DNA from: Thermocrinis sp.
Lineage (GTDB): Bacteria > Aquificota > Aquificia > Aquificales > Aquificaceae
Direction: 5' to 3'
Length of the DNA: 64,000 nucleotides
NCBI GenBank assembly: GCA_020833645.1
Contig: JAJHRQ010000003.1
Location: 1 to 64,000, forward strand
The translations under genes and the position numbers were made by a program. The notes under the pieces were generated by a model. It was given only the letters and a program-made list of their open reading frames with translations, was not told the origin of the DNA and did no database searches. Positions 27,259-34,501 of the stretch are shown here, one piece after another (the stretch's first letter is position 1; the number at the start of each line of letters is the position of its first letter).

Positions 27259-29493
27259 ATGCCTGTGGAAGAGGTTTATAAACTTTACGGACTCACAAAG
27301 GAGGAGTATGAGAGTATAGTCAAAAGGCTTGGTAGAGAACCAAACCATGTGGAGCTTGGTATTCTTGGTGCCCTTTGGTCGGAGCATTGCTCTTATAAAT
27401 CTTCAAAGAGGCTTTTGAAGCTCCTTCCCACCCAAGGAGAACACGTAATTCAGGGACCGGGGGAAAATGCGGGCGTTGTAAAGCTTGATGATAAAGTCTG
27501 GCTTGCCTTTAAGATAGAAAGCCACAACCATCCTTCCTTTATAGAACCCTTCCACGGAGCCGCCACGGGTGTGGGTGGGATCATAAGGGATGTTCTCTCT
27601 ATGGGTGCAAGACCTATAGCCTTGATGGATTCTTTGCGGTTTGGTTTGCCACTGGACTCAAGGACAAAGCACATAGTCAAAGGTGTAGTAAAGGGCATAT
27701 CCCACTATGGCAACTCGGTGGGCATTCCCACGGTGGGCGGAGAGACCTTCTTTGAGGAGTGCTACAAGACCAACCCTCTGGTGAATGCCTTTTGCCTTGG
27801 CATAATCCCTGCGGGTAGGATGTTCCGGGCGAGGGCAACAAAACCCGGACAACTGCTCTTTTTAATAGGCTCTTCCACTGGAAGGGATGGCATACACGGT
27901 GCGGTTATGGCGTCCGGTGAGTTCAGCGAGGACACAGAGAGCAAAAGACCCAACGTGCAGGTGGGAGACCCTTACTTTGAAAAAAAGCTCATAGAAGCCC
28001 TTATGAGGATAATAGAGGAAGGTCTGGTGGTGGGTATTCAGGACCTGGGCGCCGCAGGTCTTGCGGGTGCATCCTCCGAGCTGGCAAACAAATCCAAAAT
28101 GGGCGTGGTGCTATATCTTGAAAGGGTGCCTCTCAGAGAAGAGGGAATGAACCCTTATGAAATACTCCTCTCTGAGAGCCAAGAGCGGATGCTTTTGGTG
28201 GTAGAAAGGGACAAGGTTCAAAGGCTGAAGGGGTTGGCAAAGGATTTCCACTTGGAGGGTGAGGTGGTGGGGGAAATGACCGACGATGGTATGTTCCGTG
28301 CCTACTTCCATGGGGAGCTGGTGGCAGAACTGCCCGTAAGTCTAATAACCGAGGAGGCACCCGTCTACGAAAGACCAAGCAGGGAACCCGATTACATAAA
28401 GCAGGTTAGGTCCTTCAAAGAAGAGGAGTTAGAACAGAAGGACATAAGGGATTCCCTTCTTAAGCTTTTGTCCTCTCCCAACGTGTGCTCCAAGGAGTGG
28501 GTTTACAGTCAGTACGACTATCAAGTGGGGACAAACACGGTGTTGGTGCCGGGGGGAGATGCTGCGGTTCTACGTATAAAGTGGGTGGTAAGCCCGGAGA
28601 TAAAAAGCGAAAAGCTCGTAGCTTTGAGCTGTGAAGGGAACGGCAGGATGGTCTTTTTGAACCCTTATGAAGGCGGAAAGTACGTAGTGGCGGAAGCCCT
28701 CAGAAACCTCGCCTGTGTGGGTGCACAGCCTTTGGCCATAACGGACTGTCTGAACTTTGGAAATCCAGAAAGGCCGGAGGTAATGTGGCAGTTGGAGATG
28801 GCAATAAGGGGGATGGCGGACGCCTGCAAGTTCTTTGGGGTGCCCGTAGTAAGTGGAAATGTGTCCCTCTACAACGAGACGGTGGAGGAGAAGGAAATCA
28901 GAAACATATACCCAACTCCCATTTTGGTGGCGGTGGGTGCCATAGAAGGGAAAAGGTTCGTAACCCATAAGTTTGAGGAGGAGGGTAGTCTGGTCTTTTT
29001 GATAGGAGACCTGAAAAGAAGCTGGAGTTTGGGTGGTAGCGAATACTTAAAGGTGGTGCACGGAATTGTAGCTGGAGATGTGCCCGCGGTGGACCTGAAG
29101 AAAGAAAAACTACTGCATGAAACCCTAATAAAGCTAATAAGAGAGGAAATAATCCTTTCCGCCCACGATGTATCCACCGGCGGACTTATTATTGCCCTCT
29201 TAGAGTGCCTCTTTGGCACGGGGCTCGGTCTGGAGCTAAACCTTTACACCGAGGAAGCCCTTGATAGATTCTTCTTCTCTGAAAGTCCCACAAGGGTGGT
29301 AGTTAGCATAGAAAAGGATAAGGAAGAACTTTTGAAAAACTATGTGGAAAGCGTGGGATTGGACTGGCTCCTTTTGGGCAAAGTAAAGGGTGAGCCAGAG
29401 CTTATTGTGAAACTCTACGAAGAGCCCATACTCAAAGAGAATGTTGAAGATCTAGAAAAACTATGGAGAGATTCTTTAGCCAATATGCTTTAA
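27259..29493 (+). CDS. purL: phosphoribosylformylglycinamidine synthase subunit II
   Basis: 744 residues, the small PurL type that works with PurS and PurQ (neither in the window). It makes FGAM from FGAR, ATP and glutamine-derived ammonia. Two AIRS-like halves are visible: LGALWSEHCSYKSSKRLL with FKIESHNHPSFIEPFHGAATGVGG, and a second ATP region near FVGLIGDL-like LVFLIGDLK and SAHDVSTGGL. A TATAAT ends only three bases before ATG 27259, so GTG 27265 is a possible alternative leaderless start. Confidence 0.95.
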   Translation: MPVEEVYKLYGLTKEEYESIVKRLGREPNHVELGILGALWSEHCSYKSSKRLLKLLPTQGEHVIQGPGENAGVVKLDDKVWLAFKIESHNHPSFIEPFHGAATGVGGIIRDVLSMGARPIALMDSLRFGLPLDSRTKHIVKGVVKGISHYGNSVGIPTVGGETFFEECYKTNPLVNAFCLGIIPAGRMFRARATKPGQLLFLIGSSTGRDGIHGAVMASGEFSEDTESKRPNVQVGDPYFEKKLIEALMRIIEEGLVVGIQDLGAAGLAGASSELANKSKMGVVLYLERVPLREEGMNPYEILLSESQERMLLVVERDKVQRLKGLAKDFHLEGEVVGEMTDDGMFRAYFHGELVAELPVSLITEEAPVYERPSREPDYIKQVRSFKEEELEQKDIRDSLLKLLSSPNVCSKEWVYSQYDYQVGTNTVLVPGGDAAVLRIKWVVSPEIKSEKLVALSCEGNGRMVFLNPYEGGKYVVAEALRNLACVGAQPLAITDCLNFGNPERPEVMWQLEMAIRGMADACKFFGVPVVSGNVSLYNETVEEKEIRNIYPTPILVAVGAIEGKRFVTHKFEEEGSLVFLIGDLKRSWSLGGSEYLKVVHGIVAGDVPAVDLKKEKLLHETLIKLIREEIILSAHDVSTGGLIIALLECLFGTGLGLELNLYTEEALDRFFFSESPTRVVVSIEKDKEELLKNYVESVGLDWLLLGKVKGEPELIVKLYEEPILKENVEDLEKLWRDSLANML

Positions 29494-29942
29494 CCTACTT
29501 GGCGGTCTGCTTTTTTGTATTGATGGCAGACCTTTATACAAAACACCTAGCGGAGCAGTTTATAGAGGGAAAGGTCCAAATACTACCTTTTCTCAAGCTG
29601 GTTATGGTCTATAACAAGGGCGTGGCCTTTGGACTCTTTTCCCAAGCTCCCGACTGGCTGAGGCTTCCCATCTTGCTACTTTTCCCACCCATTGCGGTCC
29701 TTATAACCTTTGCATATTCCATCAAACAAAAGGATCCTGTGGTTTCCCTTTGCATGGGTGCTATAGGTGGGGGGGCCCTTGGCAACCTACACGACCGCCT
29801 CTTTTTGGGACAGGTAAGGGACTTTATCTACCTTTCCTATGGGAAATTTTCTTACCCTGCCTTTAATTTGGCGGATGCCTCAATATCCGTTGCCATAGCT
29901 GTCTTTCTTTTTTATGAGTTTTTCAGGAAAAGAAAGGCTTAA
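29463..29942 (+). CDS. lspA: lipoprotein signal peptidase II
   Basis: 159 residues, four membrane helices. Family blocks: YNKGVAFGLFS, GGALGNLHDRLFLGQVRDFI (catalytic Asp) and AFNLADASI (second catalytic Asp). It cleaves prolipoproteins such as those encoded at 7357 and 52306. It overlaps the end of purL by 31 bases. Confidence 0.93.
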   Translation: MERFFSQYALTYLAVCFFVLMADLYTKHLAEQFIEGKVQILPFLKLVMVYNKGVAFGLFSQAPDWLRLPILLLFPPIAVLITFAYSIKQKDPVVSLCMGAIGGGALGNLHDRLFLGQVRDFIYLSYGKFSYPAFNLADASISVAIAVFLFYEFFRKRKA

Positions 29943-30013
29943 TTATCCACGCTGAAAATTTTCATCTTTTATTCATGTAAAAGTCGTAAGCTATAAATTA
30001 AGGAGGTGAAAAG

Positions 30014-30262
30014 ATGAGAAAGTTGGTTTTGGCACTTCTTCTGGTTGTTGGGCTGTCCTTTGCAAAGGATCACGTTTTCTTTTCCGTGGGAATAAACCTA
30101 GGCACTCCTTACCATTGCCCTGAGAAGGTTGTATACGTGGAAAGACCAGTGGTTTATCGTTCCTACTACACTCCCGTCTATTATGTCCCAGTGGAGGAGA
30201 GGATCATCATAATTCACAAACACAAGCACAAACATTGGAAGCACTGGAAAGAGTGGGAGTAA
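30014..30262 (+). CDS. small secreted Tyr/His/Lys-rich protein
   Basis: 82 residues. A signal peptide (MRKLVLALLLVVGLSFA) is followed by a tyrosine/valine/proline segment (YRSYYTPVYYVPVEER) and a His/Lys/Trp tail (HKHKHKHWKHWKEW). A strong SD (AAGGAGGTGAAAAG). No family is recognised. Like the KHEQ protein it is exported, tiny and metal-ligand-rich, and both genes carry a similar TGAAAATTTTCATC-like motif about 50 bases upstream. A metal- or surface-binding role is speculation. Confidence 0.65.
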   Translation: MRKLVLALLLVVGLSFAKDHVFFSVGINLGTPYHCPEKVVYVERPVVYRSYYTPVYYVPVEERIIIIHKHKHKHWKHWKEWE

Positions 30263-30321
30263 TTTAGAAAATTTGACAACCCATATCCTGTGGATTAAGC
30301 TTTTTGGGAAGGGGGTTTATT

Positions 30322-30780
30322 ATGACTGAAATCTACATCAACGGAAAGTTATACAAGGTAAGCTTGCCTGAGGATACTCCTCTTCTTTGGGTGATAAGGG
30401 AGCATATTGGCTTGACTGGCACCAAGTTTGGATGTGGCAAGGGTATATGTGGAGCTTGCACAGTCCTTTTGGAAGAGGAGCCTACTCGCAGTTGCATAAC
30501 TCCCTTAAAGGCGGTGAAGGGTAGGAGGATAACCACCATAGAGGGTATTCCCGCCGACCATCCGGTAAAGAGGGCTTGGGTGGAGTTGAACGTGCCCCAG
30601 TGTGGTTATTGCCAGCCCGGTCAGATAGTGGAGGCTTACGCACTCCTTAAGAAAAACCCAAGGGCGAGCAGGGAGGAGATAGTAAAAACCATGTCTTCCC
30701 ACCTTTGCAGGTGTGGAACCTATCCAAGAATTTTGAGGGCAATACTTAGAGCCCAAGGTATGATGGGGGTTAAAACATGA
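30322..30780 (+). CDS. 2Fe-2S subunit of a molybdenum hydroxylase (IorA/CoxS-like)
   Basis: About 152 residues from ATG 30322 (the track start 30304 is GTG-like and lies upstream of the family start MTEIYINGK). A plant-type ferredoxin cluster CGKGICGACTVLL is followed by the second cluster CGYCQPGQIVEAYALL and CRCGTYPRI, the standard two-cluster small subunit of xanthine-oxidase-family enzymes. It relays electrons from the molybdopterin subunit encoded next, with which it overlaps by four bases. Confidence 0.9.
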   Translation: MTEIYINGKLYKVSLPEDTPLLWVIREHIGLTGTKFGCGKGICGACTVLLEEEPTRSCITPLKAVKGRRITTIEGIPADHPVKRAWVELNVPQCGYCQPGQIVEAYALLKKNPRASREEIVKTMSSHLCRCGTYPRILRAILRAQGMMGVKT

Positions 30781-32894
30781 TAGACAGAAGGGATTTTATA
30801 AAGCTTACTGGTTTGAGTTTGGCACTTGTCTTAACAGAGGGAGGTTTCAAGATAATCAAGGCGACACAAGAAGAAATAATAAACCCAGTCCTCTGGGCAA
30901 ACATAACCAAAGACAACCACCTTGTTCTTTTGATTAACAAATCGGAGATGGGGCAGGGGGTATGGACAGGGCTTGCAATGTTGGTGGCAGATGAACTGGA
31001 CTTCCCTTGGGAGAGGGTAAGGGTAAGGTCTGCACCCGCAGGACCTCAATACATAGACAGAAAGTTGAGCATGCAACTGACGGGTGGAAGCACCAGCGTA
31101 AGGAATATGTACGACTTTTTAAGACAGCTTGGTGCCACAATGAGGGAGATGCTAATAAATTACGCCTCTGAAGAGTGGAAGGTACCAAGGGAAAAGCTAA
31201 AGGCACAGGAGGGCTATGTTTTTGGAGATGGAAAAAGGGCTTCTTACGGAGAGCTTTGGGAAGGGGCGGTAAAGCTTCCTATTCTACATAAGGTTAAACT
31301 AAAGGAGCCCTCCAAGTTTAAATACATTGGCAAAAACATTCCAAGAATAGACGCCAGAGAAAAGGTGGATGGGAGCGCTATCTTTGGTATTGATGTAAGG
31401 CTTAAAGATATGGTCTATGCGGTGGTGGAAAGACCTCCCGCTTTTGGCTGTAAGCTAAAGGGTTTTGACCCAAGTCGGGCAAAGCAGGTGGAAGGAGCGA
31501 TAGATGTGTTTGCCATATCCACTGGGGTGGCATTGTGTGGCAAGGATTTCTACTCAGCCCAAAAGGGAAGGGAGAGCTTAAAGGTAGAATGGACCGAAAG
31601 CCCAATAAAGGATTTTAACGACCAAAAGTTAGCACGCTACTACCTTAATGCCTTAAACAGAGCGGGTGCAGTGGCAAGGCATAATGGAAACCCAGAGGAT
31701 GTAATATCAAAGGCTAAGGTAAAGGTAGAAAGCGTTTATCTTTTGCCATATCTCTACCATGCTACTATGGAACCCATGGCCTGCGTGGCGGATGTGAGAA
31801 AGGATAGGTGTGTGGTTTATGCACCCATTCAATCCCAAACTTGGGCTTTAAAAACCGTCAGCAGAATAACGGGCTTGGACGAAAAAGACGTTGAAATATA
31901 CACCACCTATTTGGGTGGAGGCTTTGGAAGAAAGGCAAACGTGGAGTTTGTAAGAGAGGCAGTGGAGATATCCAAGAAGCTTGGAAGACCAGTAAAGCTA
32001 ATATACACAAGGGAGGATGATGTAAAATCCGGCTGGTATAGACCTATGAACGCCACAAAGTTTGTGGGAGCCTTGGATGAAAAGGGGAGAGTAGTAGCCA
32101 TACACCATAAAATAGCGGTGCCCGCAGTCTTTAAGTGGGCAGGAATGTTTTCAAAAATAGACAGGGCGGCGGTGGAAGGAATAGAAAACATGCCCTATTC
32201 GGTTCCTAACCTGCGTGTGGAGTTTGTAAGAATTGACCTTCCTATACCTGTTTGGTTCTGGCGTTCGGTGGGAAGCTCCCATAATGCCTTCACCCTTGAG
32301 ACGTTCATAAACAGGCTCGCCAAGGCGGGTGGCAGAGACCCAGTGGAGCTAAGGCTTGAACTACTCTCCAAAAATCCAAGGGCTCGGAGGGTAGTAGAGG
32401 TGTGTGCTGAAAAATCGGGATGGGGCAAGGGTTCCCACAGGGGAAGGGATATGGGATTAGCTTATCATTTTTCCTTCGGAAGCCACGTAGCCCAATGTGC
32501 AGAGGTTTCCTTGGACAAAAAAACGGGCAAAATAAGGGTGCACAAGGTTGTATGCGTGATAGATCTGGGTCCCACAGTGGTGCATCCGGATTTGGTGGTT
32601 TCTCAGATGGAGAGCGCCATAGTTATGGGCTTAAGTGCGAGCCTAAAGGAGAGGGTGAGCTTTTCAGAGGGAGGTCCTCAGAGCCTTAACTTTGATACAT
32701 ATCCTCTCCTCACCATGGAAGAGACGCCAGAGATAGAGGTGCATATAGTAAAAGGGCAAGGACCCATGGGTGGCGTGGGAGAGCCCGGTCTTCCACCCAT
32801 AGCACCCGCGGTGGCAAACGCATTACTCTGGGGGTATGGCATAGAGGTCAATCAACTACCCATGACTCCCGATTATGTAAAAACTCTCCTATAA
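30777..32894 (+). CDS. molybdopterin-binding hydroxylase subunit (IorB-like), Tat-exported
   Basis: 705 residues. The N-terminus MIDRRDFIKLTGLSLALVL is a twin-arginine-like signal, so the enzyme probably works in the periplasm. An aldehyde-oxidase-type Moco domain follows (EMGQGVWTGLAMLVADELD; TYLGGGFGRKANVEFVREAV; FWRSVGSSHNAF; catalytic-end GPMGGVGEPGLPPIAPAVANAL). This two-gene, Tat-bearing, FAD-less arrangement is that of isoquinoline 1-oxidoreductase-like and membrane-bound aldehyde dehydrogenases, which feed a cytochrome. The substrate cannot be deduced. No cytochrome or maturation gene adjoins it. Confidence 0.85.
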   Translation: MIDRRDFIKLTGLSLALVLTEGGFKIIKATQEEIINPVLWANITKDNHLVLLINKSEMGQGVWTGLAMLVADELDFPWERVRVRSAPAGPQYIDRKLSMQLTGGSTSVRNMYDFLRQLGATMREMLINYASEEWKVPREKLKAQEGYVFGDGKRASYGELWEGAVKLPILHKVKLKEPSKFKYIGKNIPRIDAREKVDGSAIFGIDVRLKDMVYAVVERPPAFGCKLKGFDPSRAKQVEGAIDVFAISTGVALCGKDFYSAQKGRESLKVEWTESPIKDFNDQKLARYYLNALNRAGAVARHNGNPEDVISKAKVKVESVYLLPYLYHATMEPMACVADVRKDRCVVYAPIQSQTWALKTVSRITGLDEKDVEIYTTYLGGGFGRKANVEFVREAVEISKKLGRPVKLIYTREDDVKSGWYRPMNATKFVGALDEKGRVVAIHHKIAVPAVFKWAGMFSKIDRAAVEGIENMPYSVPNLRVEFVRIDLPIPVWFWRSVGSSHNAFTLETFINRLAKAGGRDPVELRLELLSKNPRARRVVEVCAEKSGWGKGSHRGRDMGLAYHFSFGSHVAQCAEVSLDKKTGKIRVHKVVCVIDLGPTVVHPDLVVSQMESAIVMGLSASLKERVSFSEGGPQSLNFDTYPLLTMEETPEIEVHIVKGQGPMGGVGEPGLPPIAPAVANALLWGYGIEVNQLPMTPDYVKTLL

Positions 32895-32910
32895 ACCGCA
32901 AAAAGCCCAT

Positions 32911-32996
32911 AGGGGTGTGGGGCAGGGTGAGGAGTAGGTTAGTCCCTTTATCCGCTGGAGGCTTTTTGATAAGGGATTTTTGAAAGTATCCTCCAG
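32911..32996 (+). repeat. degenerate 3' part of the dispersed element (relic D)
   Basis: Resembles the last ~90 bases of the full copies: GTGTGGGGCAGGGTGAGGAG, GGTTAGTCCC, then GATAAGGGATTTTT. The terminal stem is CTGGAGG (32955-32961) with CCTCCAG (32990-32996), replacing GAGGCTG/CAGCCTC of the full copies, so both sides changed while pairing was kept. It lies between the molybdopterin subunit and the DUF29 gene. Confidence 0.65.
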
Positions 32997-33020
32997 AAGA
33001 AGGGCTTATATTTAAAACTC

Positions 33021-33527
33021 ATGGAGCTAAAAACCCAAAGCCTAAAAGAACTTTATGAAAAGGACTTTTACCTATGGGTGTTGGAGAACCTAAAGCTTCT
33101 CAAAAATAAAGAGTTTGAGCTTGTAGATTGGGAGAACCTTTTAGAGGAGATAGAGGATATGGGACGGAGATATCTGGACAGTGTTGTTAGCCTGATGGCG
33201 GTAATTTTGGAACACCTTTACAAACGGGAAAACTTTAAGTACAACGAGTATGTAGGGCACAGCTGGATAAAGAGCATAAACAACGCAAGGAATGAGCTTG
33301 ATACCATCTTTGAGAGACACCCAAGCATAAGGAAAAAATCAATGGAGGAACTCTCCATCGCTTGGCGCATTGCTATGAAAAGGCTTACGAGGTGGTTTGA
33401 AGAGCCTCAAAACCACCACATAGCTAAAAAATACTTTGGAAAGCTTCCCACAGAAAAGGATTTTCCACAAGAATGCCCTTATACCTTTGAGCAGGTGATG
33501 GAGTACAAGCCTTGGGTTGATGAGTGA
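33021..33527 (+). CDS. DUF29 family protein
   Basis: 168 residues. It matches the pattern of DUF29: an N-terminal YEKDFYLWVLENLKLLKNKE, then DWENLLEEIEDMGRRYLDSV, a helix with LEHLYKR and a C-terminal ECPYTFEQVME. The family is helical, of unknown function and often multicopy in cyanobacteria and Aquificae. No SD; a TATATT box lies eight bases before the ATG. Element relics lie 24 bases before and 23 bases after the gene, in the same orientation, suggesting the block may have moved as a unit. Confidence 0.75.
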   Translation: MELKTQSLKELYEKDFYLWVLENLKLLKNKEFELVDWENLLEEIEDMGRRYLDSVVSLMAVILEHLYKRENFKYNEYVGHSWIKSINNARNELDTIFERHPSIRKKSMEELSIAWRIAMKRLTRWFEEPQNHHIAKKYFGKLPTEKDFPQECPYTFEQVMEYKPWVDE

Positions 33528-33550
33528 GACTGTCGTTATTCCGCCGGGGT

Positions 33551-33580
33551 ATCCCGATGAGGGATTTTTAGAACAGCCTC
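33551..33580 (+). repeat. short right-end relic of the dispersed element (relic B)
   Basis: ATCCCGATGAGGGATTTTTA followed by GAACAGCCTC is identical in form to the last ~30 bases of the full copies, including the TCCC-GATGA-GGGA hairpin. The preceding sequence does not match, so only the right end remains or was ever present. Confidence 0.65.
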
Positions 33581-33833
33581 AAAAGTCCGTTGCCTGAAAA
33601 AGGCTACTGGCTTATACTTAATCAAAACCTACAAAGGAGTTTTGCCATGAGAGAATGCCTAAGGCTGATAACCGAGAGGCGGTCAATTACATTCTTTGAC
33701 CCAAACAGAGAAGTTCCCAATGAACTTATAAAGGAGATTTTAGAGATCTCCACCACCGCACCCTCCGGATACAACCTCCAACCTTGGGAAGTGGTAGTAG
33801 TAAAGGACAAGGCCGTTCTAAAAAACAAACCTA

Positions 33834-33861
33834 TTGAAAAGTTTCTGGGAAGTGATATAAT
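33834..33861 (+). promoter_or_regulatory. sigma70 promoter inside element copy C
   Basis: TTGAAA 33834-33839 and TATAAT 33856-33861, 16-base spacer, as in copy A. It could also drive the downstream nitroreductase remnant and MFS gene. Confidence 0.7.
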
Positions 33862-33867
33862 TTTATC

Positions 33868-34113
33868 TGTGCAAAGCTTTCAGAGCTTGCTGGATGCCCG
33901 TTGTGGGACCACTGGAAGGAACCCTGAAGACGGGAAGGATTTTAAAATCCTTGCCATTGTCCAGCAGGTTCTGAAGGTAGCCCTCCTCTTCCCTGTTCTT
34001 GAGAGGAGAATACTCCTCTCCTCCCGTGAGGGAGTGTGGGACAGGGTGAGGAAAGGGTTAGTTCCCTTTGAGGCTGGGGGGACGTCCCGATGAGGGATTT
34101 TTAAAACAGCCTC
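33868..34113 (+). ncRNA. predicted structured RNA from element copy C
   Basis: Same predicted fold as copy A. The differences lie mainly in loops: TTAA for GGAC in the 7-bp hairpin, and GTGA for GCAA in the GNRA-capped hairpin, both still GNRA. The AAAGGG/CCCTTT hairpin gains one pair relative to copy A. This pattern supports selection on, or recent shared descent of, RNA structure. Confidence 0.55.
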
Positions 34114-34501
34114 ACATAGTGTTTATCGCAAACCCAAGGGCAGGCTTTGAGCACGTGGATAAGGTTTTGGACAGCTGGGTGGAGCTTGGCTACATACCCA
34201 AAGAAGCAAAGGAGAAGCTAAAAGAGAACATCCAGAGGGGATGGACCGACAGAGAGAAGGCTGTGAGAAAGGCTATAAGGGATACCGCCCTCTTTTGTAT
34301 GACGGTTATGATCGTAGCAAGGGCTTATGGGCTTGAGACCCATCCGATGGAGGGCTTTGACGAAGAGAGATTAAAGGAGTTCTTGGGGGTAGATAAGGAT
34401 AAGGTTATACCCGTTATGCTTGCCATAGGATACAAGGACCCTCAAAGGGAGCTACTTCCAAGGGCATACCGCTTTAAGTTTGAAGAATTTGGCAGGTTTC
34501 T

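Larger units (their letters stand above)
33816..34113 (+). repeat. dispersed ~300-bp element, full copy C, inside nitroreductase
   Basis: About 94 percent identical to 7024-7324. The interrupted reading frame sets the right boundary near CAGCCTC/ACATAG; the left is near GTTCTAAAAAAC. Internal features mirror copy A: AAGGATT-TTAA-AATCCTT (33935-33952), GAGAGGAG/CTCCTCTC (34001-34020), CTCCC-GTGA-GGGAG (34021-34034), enclosing CCCTGT/ACAGGG (33991-33996, 34041-34046), and GAGGCTG/CAGCCTC (34070-34076, 34107-34113). The insertion into a recognisable gene shows the element is or was mobile. No obvious target-site duplication is visible. Confidence 0.85.

Noticed and set aside
33815-34106. Terminal inverted repeat GTTCTAAAAA/TTTTTARAAC defining a classic transposon
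   Set aside because: The right copy lies inside the conserved end (AGCCTC follows in three copies), and the left match may partly be nitroreductase sequence, so ends are not settled.
33816-34113. Group I or group II intron in the nitroreductase gene
   Set aside because: No recognisable domain V, GUGYG start or group I core; copy A also sits outside any gene.
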